Assembly: GCF_032154225.1 (NCBI RefSeq)
Contig: NZ_JALDYF010000008.1
Span: 62,001 to 126,000, forward strand
Origin: Psychrobacillus sp032154225
GTDB lineage: Bacteria; Bacillota; Bacilli; Bacillales_A; Planococcaceae
Direction of reading: 5' to 3'
DNA length: 64,000 bases
Shown here: positions 43,370-51,277 of the stretch, in pieces
How the letters are laid out: every line of letters begins with the position of its first letter
Numbering within the stretch: the stretch's first letter is position 1
Made by a program: the position numbers and the translations under genes
The notes under the pieces: generated by a model
The model's input: only the letters and a program-made list of their open reading frames with translations
Told to the model about the DNA's origin: nothing
Database searches by the model: none

Positions 43370-43535
43370 ATGGATGGAGTGAAAAGTGGCGACTCCAGCG
43401 GAAACAGCAAATGTTTTCTGCGACGAGTAACCGCAGGAGCACCGAGCTGAAGACCCTGGACTGAGCTTATCGAGGGAAGCGGCTGAAGCCGTGCCCGCAA
43501 AAAGCGTCCGCTTGAAACGAAATCCACTCTCTATA
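43370..43535 (+). repeat. R1 repeat, copy 1
   Basis: Shares blocks with the other R1 copies in order: GTGAAAAGTGGCGACTCCAG, GCGACGAGTAACCGCAGGAGC, GAGCTGAAG, GAAGCCGTGCCCGC and AAAGCGTCCGCTTG. Its middle differs from the other copies. It is non-coding and GC-rich against an AT-rich background. Similar elements are known to me from intergenic regions of several Bacillales, but I cannot name a family. Confidence 0.75.
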
Positions 43536-43552
43536 TATACTTGTCTTTCCAG

Positions 43553-43602
43553 AAAAAACGCAAGGTTATGAATGACTTCCCTTCATAACCTTGCGTTTTT
43601 TT
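43553..43602. terminator. strong bidirectional-type terminator
   Basis: AAAAAACGCAAGGTTATGAA and TTCATAACCTTGCGTTTTTT form a long perfect stem around TGACTTCCC. It overlaps the stop of the DUF6054 gene on the minus strand. Confidence 0.9.
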
Positions 43603-43939
43603 AAACCATATATGTCTCTAAAGCTCTTTCTACACTGGTTACAAAGCTATCTCCAGCTCCCCAGTCAAATCGTAAAAAAGCGCCTGCTCCTCCGCCCGAT
43701 GCCGCAGCATGCACTTTCGTATTTTCTTCTAAATTATCAATTGTAATAGTCACTGAAGCACGGTTACTTGTGCGCATATAATACTTCTCTAACACACATA
43801 CAACTACTTGCTTATCCCCTACTATGCGCTCATAAACATCTACCATTGCCCCGGAAATGGTTCCTCGGACTAATGATTCCTCTAGAACACCTAATGCAGA
43901 TTTCGGTGACAATGAAACATAAAACTCCCGTACATCCAT
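43601..43939 (-). CDS. DUF6054 family protein
   Basis: A 112-aa soluble protein with the DUF6054-like C-terminal block ASGGGAGAFLRFDWGAGDSF and a central VYERIVGDKQVVVCVLEKYY. Function is unknown to me. No signal peptide or membrane segment is seen. GGGGGGATTGTA precedes the ATG. It is monocistronic, downstream of the malic enzyme gene on the same strand. Confidence 0.68.
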   Translation of the reverse strand: MDVREFYVSLSPKSALGVLEESLVRGTISGAMVDVYERIVGDKQVVVCVLEKYYMRTSNRASVTITIDNLEENTKVHAAASGGGAGAFLRFDWGAGDSFVTSVERALETYMV

Positions 43940-44022
43940 TACAATCCCCCCCTCATCCTCTACTTATTTCTACGTTTGAATGAGGGAATGGTTTCTATTT
44001 TTCATCAAATTCATTTGGCTAT

Positions 44023-45240
44023 TTATACAAGTGGGAGACTTCTGCTAGATAAAGTTACTGCTTGGAAAAGATCGGATACCCCTGATTCAATAGCTGCATC
44101 GCTAACCGCTTGCGCTACTACGTTTACAACTCGCTCATCGAACGCACCTGGAATAATATAGTCTTCTCTTAATTCACTTTCATCAATAAGAGCAGCAATT
44201 GCTTGCACCGCAGCGAGTTTCATCTCTTCATTAATATCCGTTGCCCTTACATCTAACGCACCTCTGAAAATTCCTGGGAATGCCAACACATTATTCACTT
44301 GGTTCGGAAAATCCGATCGCCCTGTTGCAACGACTCGAACACCCCATTCTTTCGCTAAATCATACGAAATCTCTGGTGTTGGATTAGCCAATGCAAAAAC
44401 GATTGGATCATAATTCATCGAGTCTATTAAGTCTTTCGTCAATAAATTCGCTACAGACACACCGATAAATATATCTGCACCTTCCATTGCCTCTTTAAGT
44501 GCTCCTTTTAAGCCATAAGGATTAGTCACATTGGCGATTGTTTCTTTCACCGAATTCATCCCTTCTTCTCGGCCCTCATAAATAATTCCAGTTGAATCGC
44601 ACATAATAATTTCTTTATAACCGAGTTGGAGAAGAATTCGCAAAATAGCCATTCCAGCTGCTCCGGCTCCATTTATAACAACTTTCATAGACGAAATATC
44701 TTTGTTCACAAGCTTTACGGCATTTTGAAGACCTGCACCAACGACAATTGCCGTTCCATGCTGATCATCGTGAAATACTGGTATATCTAATTCATGACGT
44801 AGGCGGTCTTCTATTTCAAAGCAACGTGGAGCTGAAATATCTTCTAGATTAATCGCTCCAAACGTCGGACTTATCGCTTTTACAATTTGAACGATTTCAT
44901 CGACATTTTTTGTGTCGAGACAAATCGGAAATGCATCGACATTCGCAAACCTTTTAAGTAAGATTGCCTTCCCTTCCATAACTGGCAAAGATGCTTCTGG
45001 ACCAATGTCTCCAAGACCAAGTACAGCCGTCCCGTCCGTTACTACTGCAACGAGATTTCCTTTCGAAGTGTACTCATAAATAGTAGATGGGTTATTTTTA
45101 ATCTCCATACATGGTTCTGCTACTCCAGGCGAATAAGCTAAGCTTAGATCCCCCATGCTCTCCACTTGAACCTTTGAAACTAATTCTATCTTCCCTTTAC
45201 TCTCCCGATGTAAATTCAACGCACGTGTCTTCAAATCCAT
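44023..45240 (-). CDS. NAD(P)-dependent malic enzyme
   Basis: A 405-aa enzyme that decarboxylates malate to pyruvate with NAD(P) reduction. The family blocks are clear: LSLAYSPGVAEPC, VTDGTAVLGLGDIGPEASLPVMEGKA, the catalytic-site VFHDDQHGTAIV, and the nucleotide-binding VINGAGAAGMAI. It lacks the C-terminal phosphotransacetylase domain of the long MaeB type, resembling B. subtilis YtsJ. Start chosen at the ATG with GGGTGAGTGAG upstream; a GTG 12 nt earlier is possible. Confidence 0.93.
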   Translation of the reverse strand: MDLKTRALNLHRESKGKIELVSKVQVESMGDLSLAYSPGVAEPCMEIKNNPSTIYEYTSKGNLVAVVTDGTAVLGLGDIGPEASLPVMEGKAILLKRFANVDAFPICLDTKNVDEIVQIVKAISPTFGAINLEDISAPRCFEIEDRLRHELDIPVFHDDQHGTAIVVGAGLQNAVKLVNKDISSMKVVINGAGAAGMAILRILLQLGYKEIIMCDSTGIIYEGREEGMNSVKETIANVTNPYGLKGALKEAMEGADIFIGVSVANLLTKDLIDSMNYDPIVFALANPTPEISYDLAKEWGVRVVATGRSDFPNQVNNVLAFPGIFRGALDVRATDINEEMKLAAVQAIAALIDESELREDYIIPGAFDERVVNVVAQAVSDAAIESGVSDLFQAVTLSSRSLPLV

Positions 45241-45390
45241 CTTCTCACTCACCCATCTTCTAATTTTTATTATATTCTGAGAATTATAGAGTTGTACGAT
45301 TTTAATGTCAATAGTAAAGTATTAGTGAATTTCTTCACATATAATTTCCTTTGTTTATATTTATATGTAAAATTTTGTTTTAAATATAAT

Positions 45391-45536
45391 AAAAAAAACC
45401 GGCAGTCAATTTTGACTACCGATCAACATGAATGCACTATCTTAACGTTGAGGGGGGTTAAGTGTGCGATTAGTCAGCTACAATTTGGAGAAAAGTCGCT
45501 GTAAGAACCTTCTCGCATATAAGAGTAAGTTTCTAT
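45391..45536 (-). ncRNA. candidate Fur-controlled C-rich small RNA
   Basis: On the minus strand a promoter TTGACT-17 nt-TATCAT has its -10 box inside a near-perfect Fur box. About 145 nt downstream is a strong intrinsic terminator (GGTAGTCAA...TTGACTGCC-like stem at 45399-45421, then eight T at 45391-45398). No reading frame with a ribosome site lies between. The transcript would carry a stem CTTAAC/GTTAAG holding a C-rich loop CCCCCTCAAC (45441-45462), suited to pairing with G-rich ribosome sites. The layout parallels B. subtilis FsrA, a Fur-repressed C-rich sRNA; sequence homology is not claimed. Confidence 0.6.
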
Positions 45537-45538
45537 AC

Positions 45539-45557
45539 GATAATGATAATCATTTTC
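45539..45557. promoter_or_regulatory. Fur box
   Basis: GATAATGATAATCATTTTC matches the 19-bp Fur consensus GATAATGATAATCATTATC at 18 of 19 positions. It overlaps the -10 box of the leftward promoter and lies just upstream of the -35 of the rightward promoter, so iron-loaded Fur could repress both. Confidence 0.88.
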
Positions 45558-45571
45558 AATTAAAAAGTCAA
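45543..45571 (-). promoter_or_regulatory. promoter of the candidate small RNA
   Basis: On the minus strand TTGACT (complement of 45566-45571) and TATCAT (complement of 45543-45548) are separated by 17 nt. Start of transcription would be near 45536. Confidence 0.6.
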
Positions 45572-45596
45572 CAGTTTTCATAAAAAATTGTATACT
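45568..45596 (+). promoter_or_regulatory. promoter of the FhuF-like gene
   Basis: TCAACA (45568-45573) and TATACT (45591-45596) are 17 nt apart. The expected transcription start falls on or next to the ATG at 45603, so the mRNA may be leaderless. Confidence 0.5.
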
Positions 45597-45602
45597 AAAC
45601 AT

Positions 45603-46292
45603 ATGACAACTTTAACGAATGACCAAATCAGACAATTTAATAATTATAGCGTGTATTTTGAAGCTTCTAGCACTCCACTTTTCAATGTAAAAAGTTTAGG
45701 CAATACTCTACCAATGATTAAACTCATTTCTGGAGCATCTAATGACCCAATTGCTGCGTCTTTTTTCATGCGAAGGATTGGGATGTTTATTTCTATGCAG
45801 TTTTATATGATGACTGCATACGACGAAATTTGGGACGGTCCACTCGAACAAATACAGTTTTTCGCAACGACTGAGTATGGCAATAAAACAATTAGCACAT
45901 ATATACCTGTAGAATATTTTCGAGAAGTTGATGAAAATAGAGGCGCGGATGTTCAGTTAATCTGGGAGCAACAATGCAACGCCATTATAAAGCTGCTGCG
46001 AGCACAATGCAGCATTTCTCCCATAACACTTTGGGAAAATGTTTTTGGCTACTTATTATGGCATTACTATGTTTTTTTAGACAATCCTGTCCTTTCCGAG
46101 CAAGCAGAAAAAGACTGGGCACTTCTTCAAGATGAATCCATTTGGAAAAAATTCTCTTCCAAGTCTCACTTAGCTGTGTATTTAAAAGGGAAACAACCTT
46201 CCGAGTTAATGAACACAACCGTTCGAACAACTTGCTGTTTTTCTAAAGACGTTCCAGGTTTGATAAAGTGTGGATTTTGCCCACTTGTATAA
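45603..46292 (+). CDS. FhuF-like siderophore-iron reductase
   Basis: A 229-aa protein whose C-terminus TCCFSKDVPGLIKCGFCPLV has the CC-x10-C-x2-C cluster of FhuF-type [2Fe-2S] ferric-siderophore reductases. The remainder has the low-complexity alpha/beta look of the IucA/FhuF C-terminal family (WENVFGYLLWHYY). It would release iron from imported siderophores in the cytoplasm. The upstream Fur box supports iron regulation. No ribosome site is visible before the ATG; an in-frame TTG 15 nt earlier also lacks one. No siderophore transporter is adjacent. Confidence 0.8.
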   Translation: MTTLTNDQIRQFNNYSVYFEASSTPLFNVKSLGNTLPMIKLISGASNDPIAASFFMRRIGMFISMQFYMMTAYDEIWDGPLEQIQFFATTEYGNKTISTYIPVEYFREVDENRGADVQLIWEQQCNAIIKLLRAQCSISPITLWENVFGYLLWHYYVFLDNPVLSEQAEKDWALLQDESIWKKFSSKSHLAVYLKGKQPSELMNTTVRTTCCFSKDVPGLIKCGFCPLV

Positions 46293-46356
46293 ATGCATGA
46301 TTTTATTTTTTATGGGAATAGCTAATAAAGATCACACACTAAAGGAGTGAGGAAAT

Positions 46357-46668
46357 TTGGGAAATAAAATTGATGAACGAGTAGAACAAAAGTTAAACAG
46401 TATTGGCACTGAAGAAAAAGAAGAGATTTTGAAAAATTTTTCAACCTTTACATCATACTTGTCTGGAAAGGTAGCTGCTGGTGAAAAAATGGGTTTAAGC
46501 GATGAAGTGCTAGCGAAAGCGACCGAAAAAGTTGCCGGATATTTAGCAAATCATGAAGAACCCCGTAATCGAGAAGAACATCTCTTGCAACAATTATGGA
46601 AAAATGGCGACAAGGAACAACAACACGCACTTAGCCATATGCTTTTAAATCTCGTAAAAAATGGATAG
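46357..46668 (+). CDS. DUF3243 family protein
   Basis: A 103-aa helical protein of the DUF3243 family (YmfJ-like), with NFSTFTSYLSGKVAAGEKMGLSDE and a C-terminal ALSHMLLNLVKN. It starts with TTG behind AAAGGAGTGAGGAAA. Function is unknown to me. Its end overlaps the start of the next small gene by 8 nt, so the two are coupled. Confidence 0.8.
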   Translation: MGNKIDERVEQKLNSIGTEEKEEILKNFSTFTSYLSGKVAAGEKMGLSDEVLAKATEKVAGYLANHEEPRNREEHLLQQLWKNGDKEQQHALSHMLLNLVKNG

Positions 46669-46867
46669 TAAACGGAAAGATGCTGCAGGAAGATTTCTGG
46701 ACAATCCAGATGGTGTAAGGACGACAAAAGAAAGCTTATTTGATATGCATGAAGATATGCAGACTGTTGATCCCATTCCAGTCGAAGAGCTGAATATTCA
46801 AGTACAGGACGAAAAATTCCACCACCATACAAAAAATCGTTCACTAAGCGAAGAACGATACCCCTAA
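46661..46867 (+). CDS. small hydrophilic protein (68 aa), unknown
   Basis: A 68-aa, charged, probably disordered protein (MDSKRKDAAGRFLDNPDG, then EDMQTVDPIPVEELNIQVQD and a His-rich KFHHHTKNR). It overlaps the DUF3243 gene by 8 nt and is followed by a strong terminator 1-10 nt past its stop, which supports it as a real last gene. I do not recognise a family. Confidence 0.65.
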   Translation: MDSKRKDAAGRFLDNPDGVRTTKESLFDMHEDMQTVDPIPVEELNIQVQDEKFHHHTKNRSLSEERYP

Positions 46868-46912
46868 TAAAAATAGCTTGCCCCAAAATTCAGCTTTGGG
46901 GCAAGTTTTTTA
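46868..46912. terminator. bidirectional-type terminator between convergent genes
   Basis: CTTGCCCCAAA and TTTGGGGCAAG pair around ATTCAGC with A and T tracts on both sides. It serves the small gene on the plus strand and bioY on the minus strand. Confidence 0.9.
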
Positions 46913-47449
46913 TATTAATTTTGCCGAAACTAAACGATTTCGTATAATAATTCCGATTAACGCTGCCACGACTGCTTTTGCAAGATCCGGTAATATAAAT
47001 GGAAGCATACCACCTTTAAATGCTCCTACCCAAGGTAAATCAGCTACGAATTTAAGCCAAATTGAGCCAAGTATTAATATGATAAATACTGCAATAATAT
47101 TAGCCGCTATCGCTTGCACCTTCGTATATCCAAACTTTTCTAAGTAGACTCCTACTAAAAATGCAGCTGGAATGATCGCTAAAATATATCCACCTGTTGG
47201 GCCAAGTACGATTCCAAGTCCACCCTTCATCCCAGCAAATACAGGAATCCCTATAATGCCCATTAGTACATAGACAGTAACCGCCAATGTCCCATATTTC
47301 CCTCCTAATATCGTCGCAGTTAACATAACTGCAATCGTCATTAAGGTGAAAGGTACTGGTGGAATATTGATCATAATTTGTGCTGCAATCGCAATAATTG
47401 CAGAAAATAACGCTGCGACAACCATCATTTTCAAACGCTTATTTCTCAT
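46910..47449 (-). CDS. bioY: biotin transporter BioY (ECF substrate-binding component)
   Basis: A 179-aa membrane S-component of the energy-coupling factor biotin transporter, with about six helices. Family blocks: PPVPFTLMTIAVMLTATILGG and VLGPTGGYILAIIPAAFLVG. It binds biotin in the membrane and works with shared EcfAAT, not encoded here. Start chosen at the ATG behind AGGGGGAAATAAA. A BirA-like operator overlaps the promoter region upstream. Confidence 0.94.
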   Translation of the reverse strand: MRNKRLKMMVVAALFSAIIAIAAQIMINIPPVPFTLMTIAVMLTATILGGKYGTLAVTVYVLMGIIGIPVFAGMKGGLGIVLGPTGGYILAIIPAAFLVGVYLEKFGYTKVQAIAANIIAVFIILILGSIWLKFVADLPWVGAFKGGMLPFILPDLAKAVVAALIGIIIRNRLVSAKLI

Positions 47450-47473
47450 TTTATTTCCCCCTAAGTAAAATGA

Positions 47474-47500
47474 GTTAACTATTATATTCAATTAGTTAAC
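47474..47500 (-). promoter_or_regulatory. BirA-like operator and promoter of bioY
   Basis: On the minus strand GTTAACTAATTG and then a second GTTAAC 21 nt away enclose a TATAAT box. Two GTTAAC half-sites about 15 nt apart fit the general form of BirA operators in Firmicutes, so biotin-loaded BirA would block transcription. Confidence 0.65.
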
Positions 47501-47562
47501 ACAAAACTAATCGTAATAAAAAAACAATGCTTCGTCAATATAAAAATATTGGCTAAGCGCTG

Positions 47563-47648
47563 TTTTCCAACTAAATGCTCTATTTTTCCAACTAAACCTT
47601 AAAAAATTCCAATTAAAGGTCCATTTTTCCGATTAAATGTAATTCCAT
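47563..47648. repeat. 21-nt-period degenerate array D
   Basis: TTCC begins at 47565, 47586, 47607 and 47627 (21, 21, 20 nt apart), in units of the form TTTTCCAACTAAA plus about 8 variable bases; a last TTCC is at 47643. It abuts the distal side of the terminator at 47649. The unit TTTTCCAACTAAATGCTCT nearly matches a unit of array E at 28.44 kb. Confidence 0.75.
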
Positions 47649-47690
47649 CAAAAAAGCAGCACCTCTTATGAAAACGAAGTGCAGCTTTTT
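47649..47690 (-). terminator. terminator of the PH-domain gene
   Basis: On the minus strand AAAGCTGCAC and GTGCTGCTTT pair around a 16-nt loop and run into TTTTT. It lies about 25 nt past the stop. Confidence 0.75.
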
Positions 47691-47713
47691 AGTTAACATA
47701 TCCACTTTTAAAA

Positions 47714-48169
47714 TCATTTTTTCACAAAATTAATATGCGGTGCTTTTTCTAATAGAATGTTCAAAAATTCTTCTTGACGTTCTGGAGAAATAATAACACT
47801 CCCCAATAATGATTTTGTATAATGAATTTCAATCGCATCTTTCGACGATAGTATTCGGTAGCCTGCTATAATATTTGATGTATGATTTACTTTTGTCATA
47901 TCTTCATATTGAATTTTACTTTTGAATATCCCGCCACGAACAAGCAGATAATCAGCCTGAAATGTATATTCAATATCTACTACAATCCAAAGTAGGAAAC
48001 CAATAGTCAATAGACATAGGGCACTCATAATAGTTATTGCTACAAGGTCTGGTTTCTCTGTGAAAAATAATTCATATACTACTGGCCAAAGTGTAGCTAT
48101 TGCAATCAGCACAATTGCACCAGTCATTAACCCCATAAATGTACGATCTCTTTTTGATTTAAACTTCAT
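47714..48169 (-). CDS. PH domain-containing membrane protein (YyaB/DUF1200-like)
   Basis: A 151-aa protein with two N-terminal membrane helices (about 12-34 and 42-64) followed by a bacterial PH-like domain (YTFQADYLLVRGGIFKSKIQYEDMTKV and SSKDAIEIHY, ISPERQEEFLNILLEK). Function is unknown. It follows the AI-2E transporter gene by 12 nt on the same strand. Confidence 0.8.
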   Translation of the reverse strand: MKFKSKRDRTFMGLMTGAIVLIAIATLWPVVYELFFTEKPDLVAITIMSALCLLTIGFLLWIVVDIEYTFQADYLLVRGGIFKSKIQYEDMTKVNHTSNIIAGYRILSSKDAIEIHYTKSLLGSVIISPERQEEFLNILLEKAPHINFVKK

Positions 48170-48181
48170 TTTATCACCTAA

Positions 48182-49261
48182 CTAAACTGATTTTACCGCT
48201 GCATCCTTTATTCCTTCCCGGTGTGCATATAAATTTTTCAAAATCGCTTTTATTACTGCATATGTTGGGACTCCTAAAATGACCCCACCTAATCCTGCAA
48301 TATTTCCAGCAGCCAAAATAATCGTAATGACTGTCAGCGGATGGATATCTAAAGATTTCCCCATAACATTTGGAGTAATAAGGTTGCTCTCAATTTGTTG
48401 TGAAACAAGCATAATTATCGCTACATATATAGCCATTTTCGGCTCTTGAATAAATGCAATAATTAGAGCTGGAACAAGCGCAATATACGGTCCTAAAAAT
48501 GGAATTACATTCATCATCATTCCAAACAAAGCAAGTAACAGTGCATAGTCGAGGTCGATTACAGAATAACCAATTAGCAGCATTACACCAACTAAAAAAC
48601 TAACAAATAATTGCCCTTGAATATAAGCACGTAATGTATCATCAATATCTGATAGCGTTTTACGTATCCATGTCTTCTTTTCCCCTTTGAAAAATTGAGC
48701 AACAAAAGGAGCAAACTTTTCATGATCCTTCAACATATATACAAGGAAGAATGGAACTAATACAAATAAGAAAACTCCTTGGAATACACCTTGGATGAAT
48801 TTTATTAAAAGACTACCCGCAGTCGTTGCATATGCACTAAGCTTTCCTTCCGCATCTTTAATATATTCTTCCACAAAATCAGGGAAGTTTTCTCGCTGAG
48901 ACATCGTGTATTTTGTTATCTCTTCTACTTCCTTTATAATTGCAGGAGCATTTGCGGCAAGCGCATTCACTTGTTTGGAAAGAACTGGTCCTACTAATCC
49001 GTAAAACATCCAAAACACAAGGCCAATAACGACAAAAACAGACACCATACTAGCCCATCTTGGAAATTTTTTCGATTCCAACCAAGTTAAAAGAGGTTTT
49101 GTTAAATAAAACAAAACACCCCCAATTAATAAAGGTAAAAATATTGTTTTCCCAATTATAACTAGAGGAGAAAAAATGCTTTGCACTTTCATAAACATAT
49201 AAATAATAACTAGTGTAAGCAGTACTGCTACACCTACTTGGAACCAAAGCTTCTTCGCCAC
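48182..49261 (-). CDS. AI-2E family transporter
   Basis: A 359-aa integral membrane protein of the AI-2E/PerM family: two to three N-terminal helices, a long amphipathic loop (about residues 90-150), and a block of helices including the characteristic NVIPFLGPYIALVPALIIAF and NLITPNVMGKSLDIHPLTVI. Members export small molecules or sodium; autoinducer transport is not established for most. It is probably cotranscribed with the PH-domain gene. Confidence 0.9.
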   Translation of the reverse strand: MAKKLWFQVGVAVLLTLVIIYMFMKVQSIFSPLVIIGKTIFLPLLIGGVLFYLTKPLLTWLESKKFPRWASMVSVFVVIGLVFWMFYGLVGPVLSKQVNALAANAPAIIKEVEEITKYTMSQRENFPDFVEEYIKDAEGKLSAYATTAGSLLIKFIQGVFQGVFLFVLVPFFLVYMLKDHEKFAPFVAQFFKGEKKTWIRKTLSDIDDTLRAYIQGQLFVSFLVGVMLLIGYSVIDLDYALLLALFGMMMNVIPFLGPYIALVPALIIAFIQEPKMAIYVAIIMLVSQQIESNLITPNVMGKSLDIHPLTVITIILAAGNIAGLGGVILGVPTYAVIKAILKNLYAHREGIKDAAVKSV

Positions 49262-49376
49262 CTAATCCTCACATCCTCCATCTATTTGATATACTTTAAT
49301 CCATTATACGATTCTCCATGACTGAAGTTTCACTTTAATACGTATCTTACCATTTTTTCTGCAAACTTATAATAGA

Positions 49377-49412
49377 AAACGAGCTGGAGATTTTATACGC
49401 CTCAGCTCGTTC
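49377..49412 (-). terminator. terminator of the helicase gene
   Basis: ACGAGCTG and CAGCTCGT pair around a 17-nt loop; on the minus strand TTTTC follows. It starts about 6 nt past the helicase stop. Confidence 0.75.
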
Positions 49413-49417
49413 AAGTA

Positions 49418-50854
49418 TTATTTATGTGCAATATGCACTTTTAATAATTTTCCTTTTATAGTTGTGTTTCTCATTGTCTTTAAAACGAGAGAGCCTTTAC
49501 CATTCAAAATCTCCACATACGTTACATTGTCTTGAATCGTAATGATACCGATATCATCAGCAGTCATCCCGTCAATTTTTGCGATAGTTCCTACAAAATC
49601 AACCGCGCGAAGTTTCTTTTTCTTTCCACCGTTGAAATATAGTTTCGTAATGTTTGCATTTAACTGCTCACTTTTCGATACTTTTGCTTCCGGCTGCTCT
49701 TTCATTTTCGCATTAAATGCTGCACGATTTTGCGCTACTTTATCTGCGGATAAATCTATACCAGTAGGAATGCTAAAGCCAATAAATGCTTCAATTTCTC
49801 TCACAAACTTATCTTCATGAGGAGTTGCAAACATAATCGACTTTCCACTGCGCCCAGCTCGACCAGTACGACCAGTACGATGCACATAGCTTTCTTGCTC
49901 AAGTGGTACATCATAGTGAACAACATGGGTAATATCTTCAATATCAATTCCACGGGCAGCTACATCCGTAGCGATTAAATATCGGAACTCACCCTTACGG
50001 AATTCATCCATTACTTCAAAGCGGTCTTCCTGCATCATACCACCGTGAATTTTGTCAGCTGTGTACCCTTTTTCATCCAGAGAATCTACTAACTGATCTA
50101 CACGTTCCTTTGTACGGCAAAAGATAATACAGCTATCTGGATTTTCAATAATTGTTAATTTCTCAAGAAGAGAAAGCTTTAATTCTTCCATTACTACATA
50201 TTTCACATGCTCAATGTTCGGTGCATTTTCTTCTGCAGAATCAATTTCTATCGAAACGGCTTGCTTCATATATTTGCTACTTAGCTTTTTAATCTGGTCA
50301 GATAATGTTGCAGAAAACAGCATCGTTGTACGATTTTTTGGTAGTAGCTTAACAATCGATTCTACTTGCTGTAAGAAGCCCATATTCAACATTTCATCTG
50401 CTTCATCAATGACAAGATACTCTATTTTCGATACATCTAATGTACCTTTTTCGATATGGTCAAGTACTCGTCCAGGCGTTCCAACAATAATATGTGTTTT
50501 TTGTTTAAGTGCTAACTTTTGTTTAGAAAAAGGAGACTTTCCGTATAATGCCAATCCTTTTATTCGCTTAAAGCGCCCTATGTTTGTTATGTCTTCTTGC
50601 ACTTGAACCGCTAGCTCTCTTGTTGGAGTTAATACTAACGCTTGTGGCTTATTTTCTTCCCAATCGACAAGTTCACATAATGGAATCGCAAATGATGCCG
50701 TTTTTCCACTACCTGTTTTTGACTTTACAAGTACATCCTGTTTATCTAACGCAACTGGAATAACCTTTTCCTGTACTTCTGTTGGCTCTGTGTATCCTAA
50801 TTGTTCGATGGCACGTAAAATCTTTTCTTCTACTTTTAATTCATTAAAATGCAT
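49418..50854 (-). CDS. dbpA: DEAD-box RNA helicase of the DbpA/YxiN type
   Basis: A 478-aa RNA helicase. Motifs in order: Walker A SKTGSGKT, TPTRELA, TPGR, DEAD box LVIDEADEML, SAT, and HRTGRTGRAGR. The C-terminal 75 residues (AKVSKSEQLNANITKLYFNG to the end) form the DbpA RNA-recognition domain that targets hairpin 92 of 23S rRNA in B. subtilis YxiN. It acts in large-subunit assembly. A cupin gene lies 17 nt upstream on the same strand and may be cotranscribed. Confidence 0.92.
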   Translation of the reverse strand: MHFNELKVEEKILRAIEQLGYTEPTEVQEKVIPVALDKQDVLVKSKTGSGKTASFAIPLCELVDWEENKPQALVLTPTRELAVQVQEDITNIGRFKRIKGLALYGKSPFSKQKLALKQKTHIIVGTPGRVLDHIEKGTLDVSKIEYLVIDEADEMLNMGFLQQVESIVKLLPKNRTTMLFSATLSDQIKKLSSKYMKQAVSIEIDSAEENAPNIEHVKYVVMEELKLSLLEKLTIIENPDSCIIFCRTKERVDQLVDSLDEKGYTADKIHGGMMQEDRFEVMDEFRKGEFRYLIATDVAARGIDIEDITHVVHYDVPLEQESYVHRTGRTGRAGRSGKSIMFATPHEDKFVREIEAFIGFSIPTGIDLSADKVAQNRAAFNAKMKEQPEAKVSKSEQLNANITKLYFNGGKKKKLRAVDFVGTIAKIDGMTADDIGIITIQDNVTYVEILNGKGSLVLKTMRNTTIKGKLLKVHIAHK

Positions 50855-50871
50855 TATGCATAATCTCCTCT

Positions 50872-51171
50872 TTAATTACTTATCTTAATAACTACTATAT
50901 CCGAATCTTCCATTGCTTTTAGCGCATGCTTTTCAAGTGGGTCCATATGCAGCATATTGCCTGTCGTTACCACTTGTTCTACACCTTCAACCGTAAATAT
51001 AACTTTCCCTTTTCTTACAACAATCAATACATGCGCATTTGCATCATGCTCTTTTATTTCTTCATTTGTTCGTAATTGAATGTTTAACACATTATGCCCA
51101 TCAAATTGAAAAACTTTCGACACGTTCTTTTCTTTTTCTTCCAATAAATATGGAGTTTCGACTAGTTTCAT
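50872..51171 (-). CDS. cupin domain protein
   Basis: A 99-aa single-domain cupin with beta-barrel motifs (NEEIKEHDANAHVLIVVRKG and MLHMDPLEKHALKAMEDS), where His and Glu positions could bind a metal. Small cupins of this kind often act as sensors or isomerases; substrate unknown. AAGGAGGAATAG precedes the ATG. Confidence 0.8.
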   Translation of the reverse strand: MKLVETPYLLEEKEKNVSKVFQFDGHNVLNIQLRTNEEIKEHDANAHVLIVVRKGKVIFTVEGVEQVVTTGNMLHMDPLEKHALKAMEDSDIVVIKISN

Positions 51172-51277
51172 AACTATTCCTCCTTAAATAATGTCTATAT
51201 CGCCTAATTACCCATCATCTGTGGTATAATTGAAATATCGCTATTTGCGTGAAAACAACTAGAAAAGAGGTATATAC

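Noticed and set aside
45292..45504. 70-codon plus-strand frame over the candidate small RNA
   Set aside because: No ribosome site, AT-driven composition, and it crosses a strong terminator hairpin.
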